Assembly (NCBI GenBank): GCA_014925825.1
Contig: JACGCK010000308.1
Coordinates: 1-45,977, forward strand
Reading direction: 5' to 3'
DNA: 45,977 nucleotides
Origin: Pholiota molesta
Taxonomy: Eukaryota > Basidiomycota > Agaricomycetes > Agaricales > Strophariaceae
The notes below the pieces were generated by a model. That model was not told the DNA's origin. It worked only from the letters and a program-made list of their open reading frames with translations, and did not search any database. Of the stretch, positions 29,994-42,439 are shown piece by piece. Numbering within the stretch: position 1 is the first letter of the stretch; each line of letters opens with the position of its first letter. The position numbers and the translations under genes are program-made.

Positions 29994-32481
29994 TCACGAA
30001 GACTTGATCAGCTCCACCGCACCCTGCGTCCCCACAATCCGCTCCAGCCGCATCCGGTCGTACCTCGAGAACAGCACCCGGCAGCTGACGTCCGCCGCCT
30101 CCACGCCCTCATCAAGGAATGGGAATGACAGGAACTCGGTGAAGTACTGCGGGTGGTCGGGCGGGCCGTAGAACACGACGTTCCGGCTGCCGCGCAGCTT
30201 GTAGCGCTTGTAGAAGTGGAAGCGCTCGCTGACGAGCAGGAAGGCTTTTTGGCCTTTGAAGAAGGCCTGCCGCGCGCGGGAGATGTCTTGGTTCGTGGAG
30301 TATCTAGGGAGGGGAATATATGAGATGAGGGGAGAAGGGGTTCGGCGGTGGGAACTTACTCGGAGAGGACGGTGAAGGTCACTCCTGCGGATTTTCGGAA
30401 GTAGTTGTGGACGCGGATGAAATCGAAGGACGAGGGGACGAATATGATGGTATTGGTGCTTTGCACTGCCGATTTCAGGATGGAAGGAAGTAGCTACGGG
30501 AGTTTTGAGCCATGGATACTTTAACGATGCATGAAATAAACATACTTGGGTGGTGAAATATTGGAATCGCTTCTCAGGTTCATCAACCGCGCTGACGCAG
30601 TCGAAGTGGACGAAGTTCTGTTGCATAATGAGAACCTATCTTGTTGCTTAACTATATATAGCGGCTTACTTGGTCGATCCCAGCGGGCACTTCTATAGGC
30701 TGCCATGCCTTTTCCGTTCGGATCTTGCCCGCTACGTTTTTCAGCGAATTGTTGTACAACGCTCGAGTTTCTGCGGTCTCGTATGCTGATAGCAGGATCG
30801 ACTGCCGAAGGAATGCGGCGCTAAGTAATGCGATAAGGATTGGCTAAGAACATAAAGGTATTTTGTTCAACGCACTGTCCGTCGAGATACCAAGGCTTTA
30901 TCCGCGAAAAGTCGGTATCGTGCGATTCTTTTGGGAGCTTGTTCATGTACGACATGACGAACTAGAATGGTAGAATGGTTTGATAAGAATGATAATGCGT
31001 CAATGATAATAAAATTCCAACACACTTTGACATGCTCCCAATTTTGCATCGTTAGGGCATCCATTTGATCAATGACAAGAAGCTCTATCGATGTTAGATA
31101 ATCCGCGTTCCTAGAATGGGGGAAAAATGAGGATTAATCTTTCAATATACAGAAAAAGTCACGAACTTTTCCTTCTCAATAGATCTTCGCAGACCCAGCG
31201 GACTCGCCATGATGATATCGCACCCGTAGAAATCAGCAAACATCTTGACAGTTTTCCGCGTCATCTTGATACCAACCCTAAAGTTGTCATCCACATTTCC
31301 CTTGAACGTGTCGACGTGGTCCGCTGGGTATGTCCCAGGCTCTGCTGCGACCAGTTTATCGACGACACCTTCAGGCAGGCCGTATTCCGAGAGGAACCGG
31401 GATTGGTTTTCGATTTGGTAGGCGGGGTGAGGCGTGTGAGATGTAATGGCTCTAAACCAGTCGAGAGCGGAGGAGCGGAAGGGGAGGAGGATGAGGACCG
31501 TGGGCCGAGTGAATCCTTGGTCCTGGACGTCTTCGGGCGGGGGTGCATCTGGGTTTGCCTTTGTAGCACGCGTCAAGCGCTCGTTGTTTTTCAACACTCG
31601 TCTGCGCTTTCTAAGAAATGGTGGTAGATTAGAGAAAGCCGGGGATGCGAGGTCGGGAAGAGTAACTACTTCGTAACATGGTTTAGAGCGTGGAGAGCGA
31701 TGGCTTCCCTGGATGCTCTTTTTGTGGTAAGCGGAGTTGAGGTGATATATAGATCTTTTCGGGTAGCGAGAGTTGAAAGGATGTCATTCTGCAATTCGAC
31801 CTGATCTGAACCGAATGAAAATATCAGACAAAGCATAGTTCATATAGAGTTCTTGACGTACTTTTGGCCTGCTTAGCCTGTCTAGAGGCGAACGGAGTCC
31901 TGAGGTTCTCAAGAATCTGATAATATTGAATGAATAAGTAGAAAACACGAGCCATTGCGCTACTCACATCAACTTCTGATACTGCCGTAGAGGTGCTTGC
32001 TTCCGAGCCGACTGGAATGGAAACGATAGCTGAACCGAGTTTGCCCACTTTCTCTCTTGTGTTTGACCATGAACGACTTTCAACAGCGGTCCTGGAAGAT
32101 TCAGATAGACATGATGGGTTCACACCAAAATGGTTTTCGTAAAGATCGTTGGATGCGGGGGGTTCTGCAGCGAAACTTGTTAGCTTCTACAGTTCATCGT
32201 TGCAAGCGCCTCAACGCACCTTCCATCACCACATCTGCAATCTCCTCCTTGTCCTCTTCCTCCGCTCCAGCACTAGGTACAACGATATCCTTGTCAACCT
32301 CCATCCTAGCCTCAACTTTCTCCTTCTCCACATGTACTTCGGCGAATGCAATCGCTTTGCGCTTATTCAGTTTCTCTGAAGGGATGAAGTCATCATGCGG
32401 CAACTTTCTCTTGCTAATTTTCGTGGCAGAGACGTTCAGGAGGGTAAGGAGCTTTGTTGTGACATTGTTTCCGTCGTCCAT
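29994..32481 (-). CDS. UTP25: Utp25 / DEF homologue, U3 snoRNP (SSU processome) factor
   Basis: A multi-exon minus-strand gene. The N-terminal part is Lys/Glu-rich and disordered ([17 protein letters not shown]), followed by [11 protein letters not shown], which matches the F-xx-HFG entry of the family. The core reads [21 protein letters not shown], then [37 protein letters not shown] and [19 protein letters not shown], a degenerate DEAD-box-like half. The second RecA-like half contains [14 protein letters not shown] and [20 protein letters not shown], ending GAVELIKSS with TGA at 29994-29996. Utp25 is a helicase-like but probably inactive protein needed for 18S rRNA maturation in the nucleolus. 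I start at ATG 32481 (MDDGNN); ATG 32511, in frame, would add 10 residues. Confidence 0.9.
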
Positions 32482-33147
32482 TGAGAGTGTAATGTGCAAG
32501 GTATTTCTCAATTCTTTTACTGACCCAAGATCTCAAAAATCCGAGGCTGCTGGACAACAAGACCAATCAATAATTGCGGCTCCTTTGTCACGCGCGCATC
32601 ATTTCGAAATTCGCACGCACGCGCGACCGCCGCCGCGCGACGGGACCAGTACAATCGAACTTGAACGTGTTCAGGTCCTAAGTGATTTTCGCGCGCTCGC
32701 GCCCCTCGGGTGTGCAGGCAGTGAGCGTGGTCGCGCGGGCGCTAAGCCGACCCGCGTGCGTGTCTGTACGTGGCAGGTCACAACGGATATGAAGGGGTCA
32801 CTGAACTTTCATGTTCCATTTCGTCATGGTACCCTCTATATGCCATCACTGTGAGATAGCTTAGTACCTTGATGTACAAAGACAAAGATGTGTCTATCCC
32901 TAATAGGTAATATCTGCAATGGGATGCCTATAGCCTGAGGTCGTCGCACACTTAGCAATGCTACGCTCCGTCGCTGGGCGTGTATGTTTTCAGGTCTAAA
33001 GTAAAAGAAACTTTCTGGGGACAGATTCAAGATTCAACGAGCTTTCACTGTATCATAAACTTTGATCAAAGGAAATTGATATTACAACAGGATACAAAAC
33101 TGGGCGCGCCCGAATGAGAACGTAGAAGAATCAAGACCAAGACCTAT
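32482..33147. other. Intergenic region
   Basis: Upstream of UTP25. It includes a GC-rich stretch with several gcgcgc runs (32585-32760). No supported gene. Confidence 0.4.
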
Positions 33148-33480
33148 TCAAGGAATTCCAATATTAGAGGAACTGTTCTTCGATTTCTTTGGCGAATGCG
33201 TCACGGACATGCGCTGCTTGTTTTTCAAACTGAGTTCTTTCAATTTCGATGAAGTAGACTTTAACAGTGGGCTGAGATGGTCTGCAGAAGGCATAATTGA
33301 GGGATACAAGTTCGACTGCTTCTCCAGATGACGGAGTTGCTGTTGCTGTTGCTGCAATGTTGCTGTTGCTGGTGCTGGTGCTGGTGCTGGTGCTGGTGCT
33401 GGTGGAACAGCTCCTGTGCCTTGTGCTGTGGAAAGATCACGCAAGCCGTAGCGTGAGGAGCGCGATTGCTGCTCCGACAT
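33148..33480 (-). CDS. Possible small AP/Gln-rich protein
   Basis: An unspliced 110-aa frame starting MSEQQSRSSRYGLRDLST. It holds an Ala-Pro repeat (encoded by a ggtgct hexanucleotide run on the + strand, 33365-33403) and a Gln run, then a plausible helix-rich end (HLEKQSNLYPSIM, SSKLKELSLKNKQR) and a basic, Ser-rich tail. No family recognised. The gene is divergent from TOP3, about 240 bp away, and that spacer holds the repeat at 33571-33609. The simple repeats could equally have produced the frame by chance, so this is a tentative call. Confidence 0.4.
   Translation of the reverse strand: MSEQQSRSSRYGLRDLSTAQGTGAVPPAPAPAPAPAPATATLQQQQQQLRHLEKQSNLYPSIMPSADHLSPLLKSTSSKLKELSLKNKQRMSVTHSPKKSKNSSSNIGIP
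33365..33403. repeat. Hexanucleotide repeat (ggtgct)n
   Basis: About six copies of ggtgct, preceded by a ttgctg-rich run (33338-33364). On the minus strand it encodes alternating Ala and Pro. Confidence 0.8.
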
Positions 33481-33570
33481 GGGAGAGCATGGGAGGGTAG
33501 TTGTACAATGTATCTGCATTGATAGAATAAAACGTAAAAGGCAAGTAAGTAGAAGATGATCACGTGAGAT

Positions 33571-33609
33571 ATGTCACGCGTAAGTATGTCACGCGTAAGT
33601 ATGTCACGC
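33571..33609. promoter_or_regulatory. 15-bp tandem repeat with ACGCGT boxes in the TOP3 divergent promoter
   Basis: Units of atgtcacgcgtaagt start at 33571, 33586 and, partially, 33601. Each full unit holds ACGCGT, the core of the MCB element used by fungal G1/S regulators. A TCACGTGA palindrome lies just upstream at 33560-33567. The repeat ends 110 bp before the TOP3 ATG. Confidence 0.5.
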
Positions 33610-33718
33610 CTTACGCGCGCGCGAAATTGGACAATTTCAATCAATGTTCAGTGATTCTTTGTGCTGACCAGTGCTGACCATCCTCCCCTCTTCTTCCACA
33701 AACTATATTTCACGCTTT

Positions 33719-36700
33719 ATGAGGGTCCTTTGCGTCGCCGAAAAGCCCTCCATCGCCAAAGCTATCTCGCAGATTCTCTCAGGTGGCCAATTCAACACCG
33801 TGAGCACAGCTGTCTTCTGGTTGGGTGACCTACGCACCTTGACTGCTTATGTTACAGACCAACACGCGAAACAAGTTCATAAAGAACTATGAATTCGACT
33901 ACCCTCAAACCCAGTCTTTCTTTACAGTAACATGCGTGTCGGGCCATCTTACTGCTCATGACTTCTACGACACCCACCGCAAATGGCACGCTTGCGACGC
34001 ATTCGACCTCTTTGACGCTCCGGTGGAAACGAAGATACCTCCTGATAACAAGGATATCGAAAATAATCTCATGACGCAAGCTCGGCGAGCACAAGTGCTC
34101 ATGATCTGGACGGATTGTGATCGAGAAGGGGAACACATTGGGATGGAGATTGCGAAAGTGTGTAGGAAGGCCAATGCTACCATTCGCATTAAGCGGGCGA
34201 GGTTTAGTGCTATTATTGCTCAGTAAGTTTTTTTCTGGTCCAAAGACGACTTACATCGACAATGAACAGACAGATCCACAACGCGGCCCAGCACCCAGTA
34301 GAGCTCGATACACGGCAAGCAGATGCAGTCGAAGCTCGAATAATGCTCGACTTGAAAGTTGGATCCGCGTTTACACGATTACAGACCCTGATACTACAAG
34401 GAAGGGTGCCACAGATAGCCAATGAGAAAAGTGTCGTTTCTTATGGTAAGTCATTCGCGGCCTCTACAATCTTTTCCCCCTCAATAGCCCCAGGTCCATG
34501 TCAATTTCCAACACTGGGCTTTGTTGTTCAACGCTACAGCCTTGTGAAGAATTTCACTCCGGAACCTTTCTGGTACATCTATCTCTCTCTGACAAGACCC
34601 ACGCATTCCCAAGGCCGCGAAGAAGAGACGAAATTCAACTGGAAACGGAACCATATCTTTGACGAAGTTGTAGTGATGAACCTTTTCGCAAGAATGGGTA
34701 ACTCGTTGGCCGTCGTAACGAAAGTCGCAAACAAAACAACAAAGAAATGGTACGAAGATCCATTTAAATTAAACGCTTTAGTCGCTCAGATTTGTTAAAA
34801 TTTCAGGAAGCCATTACCCCTCACGACCGTGGAACTTCAAAAAGCCGGATCGCGACTGCTGAAACTGGCACCAAAGAAAGTATTGGACGTAAGCGCATCT
34901 CTTTCCTCTCATCGAAAGCCATCTAACGTCCGAGAAACAGGTCGCCGAAAAGCTTTATCAACAAGGGTTCGTCTCGTATCCGCGTACGGAGACAGACGAA
35001 TTCGACAAAGATTTCGACCACATGAGCCTCATAGGGAAGCAGACCGCTGATCCGAGCTGGGGCGCATTCGCAACCTCGTCAGTGTTTTGACATCTGCCTT
35101 TAACATGTTTAGTGACGCCTGTTGCTCGTCGTGGCAGACTCCAGCAAGGCGGCTTCAATACCCCACGGAAAGGCAAGAACAACGACAAGGCGCATCCTCC
35201 GATTCACCCCACGGCACATGCTGGGAATCTCGCTGGCGATGAGAAGCGCGTGTATGAATACATTACTCGGAGGTATCTCGGATGCTGCTCCAAGGATGCT
35301 GAAGGTTGGCAGACCACGGTCGACGTCGTCTGTGGAGGCGAAGAATTCTATGCTACAGGTGTGCTTCAAACTTATTGAATGAAAAGATGAAGCTGATGAT
35401 CTTGATAGGCTTGGTCGTGAAGGAAAGGAACTACCTGAATGTATTTATTTACGATAAATGGACCGGGCATACCGTCCCAGATTTCCAAGAAGGAGAAGAG
35501 TTCCAACCGACAGTATGCGAGATCAGGCAGGGCGAGACGTCAAAGCCCAACTACCTGACCGAAGCGGACCTTGTCACTCTTATGGACAAGAACGGCATCG
35601 GTCGGTCTTTTCTTGAAAATTTACGCGATTTTGCGAACTTATATCCCTGAACATAGGGACGGACGCAACCATCGCACAGCACATACAAACGATCATAGAT
35701 CGGGACTATGTGATTGAACGCATGGAGGGCGCAACGAAATACCTTGTGCCCTCTACGCTTGGGATCGGCCTCATCGAAGGATACAACCAAATCGGGCTCG
35801 CTAAAAATGTCAGCAAGCCCCAGCTGCGCCGCGAAGTACGTTTCGTCGCCCTCCTTCTCTTCTGGAATGTATCTTGATGATTTTCTGGTATCAGACCGAG
35901 CGAAAGATGGTCCAGGTGTGCGAGGGCACTGTGACGAAGCACGACATGCTCCACCAGGGACTGAACCAGTACAAGGAGATGTTCGTCATTGTGCGACGTG
36001 AATTTCAGAGGGTCACTTCGGTACGCTTGCTATATGCTCATGCTGCACGGTAAACTAATATCAATGTTAGAGTGTGACACGGTATCTCGCCGGCGAAGGA
36101 AATGCGCAAAATAACCAGAATGGGAATGGACATGGGCCAGGAGGTGGTGGTGGCGGAGGAGGTGGTGGCGGCGGCGGCGGCGCTGGCGCTGGTACAGGCG
36201 GTGGAGGCGGTGGAAATGGAGGCGACGACGAAGGCGGAGGAGGCGGAAATTCGAGTGCAAGAGGCCGTGGAGCTGCACGCGGACGTGCTGCAAGGGGTAC
36301 ACGCGGCGCTGCAGCAACAACGCGCGGTCGTGGACGAGGTCGTGCACCTAGTTCTGCTGAATTCGTAACCATCGACTCTGATGATGGTATGCTTGCCTAC
36401 TGACCTCTACAAAACTGTCTAATATTTTTGTTTGCTCCAGACGACGACTTCGCTACGCCTAATACTGGGCGCACTGCAACAACAGCAACCTTATCTCTAC
36501 AATCCGGCCCATCTCGGACGATTATACCGACTATTATACCGACTATTATACCACAACCAGTTTATAGTTCAACATCGTCGACTGCCGTAGGCTCCAGCTC
36601 ACGCCAGACAGCGCCTTTATACATGTCTCCAACCTGGCAAGCCGGTCCTCCGCCCGCCGCCGCGTCGACTTCATTTGCAAGACCACCACCACCACCACCA

Positions 36701-37866
36701 CCTCGAGCTGATTACAATCGAAGCAACTCAATGACCGACGATGGTATAAAGTGTCGCTGTGACGTGCCTGCTGGTCAGAGGACGGTTACCGCAGACACCG
36801 CTTCAAAAGGCAGGAAGTTCTGGACATGCGACACGCGTACATGCGAGTTCTTCCAATGGGTTGACGAAGGAGTGGCGAGCGTTCCTGCGAAACGCCCATA
36901 TTCTACAGTTAGTCTGATATTTTCTTCCGCGCCGACGAGAACTGAGCTTCTGTTAGACAAACAATGATGGTGGAGAGGCACGACAATGTAATTGTAAAGA
37001 AGACGGAATTATGCTCACGACGCAGAAAGAAGGCCCAAATAAAGGACGAAAGTTCTGGAAGTGCAGAAAGCTCGCCGACCAAACACCATGCACGTTTTTT
37101 GAATGGGACGATGAACCTCCCCGAACCTCTAGTGGACCAGTGGGTAGAAGTGGGGGCGCTACTCCATCATTCAACAGCGGCGGTGCTTCTGGCTCATGTT
37201 ACAAGGTATTCCCATCCTTTTATTCGTGGTAGCGGCGTCGATTGACAAATCGAATTAGTGTGGCGAAGAGGGCCATTTTGCAAATGGTATGCTTTCTTTA
37301 TACGTGTTGGCGATGCATTTCAAGTTAATAATGTATCTTACAGTATGTCCTGGTGGGCAAGGTGATTCCTCGGGTAGCAAACGATCTCGCAGCTTTGGTG
37401 CTGGCGCGAACGACAAAGCTGCCGGCGCAGAATGTTATAAATGTCATCAAGTCGGCCATTTCAGCTCCTGTATGTCGTCTAACACGATCCTAATTTCGTT
37501 CGCAAGCTGAACATCATATTTCCACAGCTTGCCCTAATGGTGCATCGACCGCTTCTTCTAAATACAGCAAATCCAAGTCATTTGGTAACGCTGCAAGCAC
37601 TGACGAATGTTATAAATGTGGTCAACAGGGCCATTGGAGTACAAGTGCGTTTATTTGCCTCGTTATTTGGGCAGTACATATCTGATCATATTTAAAACTA
37701 TATAGATTGCCCACAGGATGGCGGTGGTAGTAGTTACACGAAGAAATCTTACTCGTCCGGTTCAACATCTGGAAAGCGCGGAAGGGGTGGTTCTACATCG
37801 AGGGGAACTAGCAAGCGTGGAAGAGGTGCTAAGAAGTCCAAGTTCGGCGCCGCTGATGAATATTGA
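33719..37866 (+). CDS. TOP3: DNA topoisomerase III (type IA) with GRF and CCHC zinc-finger tail
   Basis: A multi-exon type IA topoisomerase. The TOPRIM domain has RVLCVAEKPSIAKAIS and the metal motif WTDCDREGEHIG (DxDxE). The active-site Tyr is in QQGFVSYPRTETDEF, read from spliced exons near 34940-35000. Other family blocks are DKAHPPIHPT, YEYITRRYLGCCS and FEWDD-type zinc ends. Type IA enzymes cut and pass single strands; Top3 acts with a RecQ helicase and Rmi1 to dissolve recombination intermediates. The long C-terminus has a poly-Gly stretch, an Arg-Gly region and an IIPT repeat (36517-36555). It continues with two GRF-type zinc fingers (KCRCDVPA...KGRKFWTC and a second with KGRKFWKCR...FFEWDD) and three CCHC knuckles (CGEEGHFA, CYKCHQVGHFSS, CYKCGQQGHWST). 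It ends KKSKFGAADEY. ATG 33719 was chosen because MRVLCVAEKPS is the conserved start. Confidence 0.92.
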
Positions 37867-38175
37867 ATTCAACACGACATCTTTATTTTCGTATTGTACA
37901 TAGATGATTATAATTTGTATAACTCCAATCATATATCTGGGACGGGCGCGCGCTTTACCTCTAGTGCTCAAACTCAAGCGCTCAGACCGTCAGACTCAGG
38001 ACACATGATTGTTGCTGATTGCTATCTTTTTTCAAGACAATGTACTGAAGGCCGCAACAAGGAGAGCAAATGCAGATATTTAAATTCAACAGTACTGATA
38101 AGGTGAAACAAGGTAACAAAATTACAATCATTAGCACAAAGCAGAGCTCGGAAAATATCAGAACCCAAAGACATC
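37867..38175. other. Intergenic, between convergent genes
   Basis: A short AT-rich spacer between the ends of TOP3 (+) and RSE1 (-). No other feature recognised. Confidence 0.4.
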
Positions 38176-41100
38176 CTAAAACCCACTCGCGGTCACCCTC
38201 AACTGCTCAAGTTTCTTTAGCACTTCGCCCACAGTTCGGTCCAGCTCGCCTGCGATAGCCTGCTGCTTGGTACCCGGTAAGCGAGCATAGGTTTCGCAGA
38301 GATCGCCATCAACAACACCCTTGACAGGCACGTAGTATCCGCGCCAGCTCAGCTGGTCGCGACCCACCAAGCTTGGCTGCTCCGTGCGCATATGCTGCTC
38401 CAGGGTTGAAATGAAGTCAACGTCTTCCTTCGACACGAAAGGTACCAGAATTCCAATGGTTCCGTGCAGCCCGGTGTATAGCAGGACTTCGCGGCCACCA
38501 GCGACGAGGGAAACCTTGTGTATGGACGTGATCAAGTCGCCAACGTGGAAATGGGCGAGCAGTTTTGTCTTATGGGGTGCGCCCATAAGAATGCCCTTTT
38601 CGTGCAGGATGCCTGCACCAGTAGGATCTTCATCGACCTGGTCTGATATCTTGGGATCTAACCGGTTGACAAAGACGTTTCCGAAGCGATCACCAGCCAC
38701 GACGGTGTTGTAATCTACCATTGTCATGGCCGATACCCAACGTGGCTGAGAGTCATCCGCGAAAGTGAGGAGTCGATTTTCTGGCGCCTTGTAGACGGCA
38801 TATTGTACTGATTCTTGCATGTCACCAACGATGATACGCGAGCCTTGTGTCGCAAGGGAGACGATAGCGGTCGTAGAAGTCTAATATGATACAAGATTAG
38901 CAAGGTTGTCATCCTGACATAGGACGCAGAGACATACCTTATTTTCCACCTTCCGGAGAAGCTTCTTTTTACCAATATCGTAGATCCTCAATGATTTTCC
39001 AACACCAGCGAGAAGGCGACCTTGGAAGGCCAATAGAGCCAGAGGGACATCATCAACCTCAGTCTAAAATTACCAATGATCAGTAAAGCATGCAGGTATG
39101 AAGCAGCGAAAACATACCTTGTGTTGGAACTCTAACCCAGTTCCATCCTCAGTGAACTTATACGTCCTCAAATACCCACTCGTACACGACCGTGGAGAAA
39201 TAAGCGTATCAGCAGCCGTGCCCACAACTAAATGCAGCTCGCCACCCCGCGCGGAAAAGGGCACAATGGCCAGCGAAAACGCCGCTTCATTATCCTCCAG
39301 CTCGATCACATTCACTGTCTTCGCCTCCACGGGGTCGATGATGCGGATACACGAGCCCCATGTGCCCGCAGGCGCTTTCGGGCGGCCGAAGATCTCTGGC
39401 GGGAGGTTGACGACTTCTTCGTCGATGCGTTTGCCTTGCTGGCGCTAAGGATTACTTGTAAGTAATTGAAACTGGAGTGGAATTGGGGGCAAGCGTACCA
39501 TTTCCGCGAGTTTCTTGGCCGACGCGCTCTCGCCGACCACACGGTGATCGGCCTCAATCATATAGAAATAATTGTTGGTGGGATGGGTGATGAATTTGCG
39601 AGGGGTATATGACAGAGGCATAGAGTCTTGCTTCAGCTTCGTGCCCAACTTGGGTACTTGAAATATCCTACGAAGCGCGTGCGTCAGTCCATAAACGATC
39701 CTGACCAGAGATATGAACGACAACATACCGAAGAACACTACCCGCGATACCAATGAGGCCTTCTGGGCTTAGCTCAGCGGAGAAACTCCATGCATAATCG
39801 AGGTTATCGTAGATGAGCGGCGTAAAATGCATAAGGTTCTGGTGGGTGTAGTTCAGCCACGAGCGCGAAGACAACGCAAGGATTGCAGGGTTCCGGTGGA
39901 TTTGTACTCGAACGAGTTTCACGGGACGCGTTCCAAGGAATCTACCCACCAAAGAGGGTTAAGTCACGGACTTTCACAAGATAAGAAATTTTGGAAAAAC
40001 GTACCGAGTCCGAGTGTCCGTAAGTTGTCCATTGATAGGATCCAGCACCGTGCGCAGCAAGACACCATTCTGAAGGCCGATGTTCACAAACATTGTTGGC
40101 TGCGCCTTATTGATACTGGCATCGAGCATATCCGCGATGCAAATAGACGACGGAGGTGCTGTCAAAGCTTGCAAACTGATGGTATCAAGCGTACTTTCCG
40201 GGTCCAACGAGATGATACGAACAGTCTGGTCTTCACAACCCACCGCCTGTAAAAGACGCCAAAAGTGAGTGAACGATGACAGACGGTAAACGTTCGCAAG
40301 CAGCTGACCAAATAAGGCGTCCGCTGTCTGCCCTCCGGCACCTCCGCGATGCTCAGCGCAAGCACCGTACTCCCCATCGCCTTCCGGTCCTGGTACTCGT
40401 TCAGCTGCCCGTCCAGATCCAGCTCAAAGTACACCAGCTCCGCGGAACTCAGCGCCACGACGACCTGGCGCTTGTTCGTCGTCGCGCACACGATCGTCTT
40501 GCCTTGCGGCACGCGCCACTCGTTCACGCGGCGGTCCGCGAGCACGTGGCGGATGCCTTGCGGGTGCACCTGCAGGAGCGCGTCCGCGCCGATTTGTTGC
40601 ACGGCGAGCGTCGGCGCGGCGGAGAGGAAGCCGGTGTCTTGCACTTCTTCGATGGTTTCTCCGATGGAGAGGACCAGAGTGCCGTTGACGAAAGAGAGGA
40701 TGATGTAGGAGTCGTACGGATCTGCAATGGTGTAAGCTTTGCATTCATCTTATCAAGCATTATACACGCACCGTCTTCCGTTCGTTTTGTCGTCCAAACG
40801 GCATTGGGGATACCAGGCAGGTCGGAGCTTACGGACTCCTCCACTTCCAATCCATGTCGAAGCGTCCTAAACGTGCTGCGCGCCCCGCGTCCGCATGCTG
40901 CGAAAATTTGGGGCGTGTCGGAGTTGGGGAGCAGGTTGAGCACTTTCGAGTCGATGATGGGGTCTAGTGATTCCAGCTCGTCGGCTACGATCAGGTTCTC
41001 TAGCGGGCGCGGCCTGAAGAATGCACGGGGTAGGGGAAGTGTGGGGTCGGCCATACCAAACGAAGGGTACGATGTTGAGCTAAATTCAGGCTCATTGTCG

Positions 41101-42439
41101 TCATCACCTAGCTTTTGGAATTGGTAAAGGTAGCTGCAGAAAAGGATTAGATATTAAAATTCGAAGGTATTAATTTTCGGCTTACTGGTTGCCAAACTCG
41201 CTCGCAACAAAAAGGAAACCAGACTTGAGGATACACAGGCTGGAAGCTACAGGAACGGTATCGAAATACTTGATTTTTAATGATTTCACTTCCTCTTCTT
41301 CGTGTTCGATGGTGACCTTGTACAGATCACCATCTTCGCTTTGAAGGAGGAAAAAGAAAGCGCCCTAGCGAATAATGTCAGGAAAAGAAGCGCATATTGA
41401 ATTGGACGCGCACCTTCATCTTGTGCATGACTGCTGCCACAATAATGAGCCCTCGATTTGTATCTTCCAGTGGGTTTTTTCGCCGTGGAATGGGAACGCG
41501 GTGTTGAGGGGCGTCCATGTGGCGGTATATGATGTGGTCTTCGCAGCATACGAGAACACCAGAGGGGCCATCGAAACGGTCGGACGACGCAAGTTGGCCA
41601 CCAGGAACCTGTACAAGCAAATTCGCTCGGGGGTCTGTTGGTTCGCTCCATTTGCGGACGACATGGTTCAGGCCGAGGTCGAGTTCGTAATATGTTAGCA
41701 TCTTCACGACCCCGCTTGTCAGTCATTGGATGTCAACAAAGAATAATCAGCGCGACGCACTTTCTCTGCATTGTTAAACGCCTCTCCCGTTGGATCCTGG
41801 TCCGACTCCGTATAATCCACCTCCAAAGCCGCGAACATGGGGTTCTCGAAGCCGACGTCCAGGCCAACAATGTGGTGGATGATGGCCGCGTTTTTGTGCG
41901 CCTCGAGCGGTGACGAAATGGTCAGATTGGCCGCGGCGTCTCGATTGAGAATGTACACCAGCTTCGCCTTCTCCATACCAGCCACCATCACACTACGTCC
42001 CTTCGGGTCTGTCGCGAGGTACTGTCCAGGAACGATGCGCCTGGCGCCGGACTTGCCATACGTCTCCTGATGCAGCTTGACGAAGCTGCTTGTCTTGGGA
42101 TCGTAGTCCAGAATAACGATGCGCCCTGAGTCCGACCCTACTATGGCGTAGTCTAAGATACGATTCCCGGTGAATGAGCGCAGACAAAAATGGGATACGT
42201 ACAAAAAGCTCACCCTTGGTCCCGCCAGTCAAACGGAAAGCGGCGAGCGAGCGGATGGACCCAAAGACGTCGGTCGCGATGACGGTCGCGACTTTACCGG
42301 TCTGTGCGTCCGGTCGGAGGAGCTCGAGGCGCGTCCCATGGGAGACGATGATTTCCTGCTGTCTAGCGCCCGAGAAGTTGCCAACGATGGCTTGCGTCGT
42401 CGCCGTCGGGGGCTGCAGCGTCAAATTGTACAAATGCAT
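38176..42439 (-). CDS. RSE1: Splicing factor 3b subunit 3 (Rse1/SF3b130)
   Basis: A multi-exon minus-strand gene, complete, roughly 1,200 aa. It starts [20 protein letters not shown], followed by [20 protein letters not shown], the CPSF160/DDB1-like beta-propeller A of the family. Diagnostic blocks: [71 protein letters not shown] joined to [17 protein letters not shown], and [11 protein letters not shown] with [12 protein letters not shown]. The C-terminal part has [30 protein letters not shown] and VVAGDRFGN, and ends [10 protein letters not shown] with the stop at 38176-38178. SF3b3 is a scaffold of SF3b in U2 snRNP and helps it engage the branch point. Frames on the + strand here are shadows. 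Confidence 0.96.

Noticed and set aside
12711..33567. CACGTG boxes near several genes (12711, 12733, 22042, 25816, 27625, 33561) as a shared regulatory code
   Set aside because: A given hexamer is expected about eleven times in 46 kb by chance, so their presence near genes is not evidence of co-regulation.
36030..36372. Minus-strand poly-Pro and His/Leu-rich frames
   Set aside because: Antisense of the Gly-rich and RG-rich linker of TOP3.
40276..41127. 283-aa + strand frame inside RSE1
   Set aside because: Shadow of a conserved Rse1 exon set on the minus strand; no family motif on the + strand.
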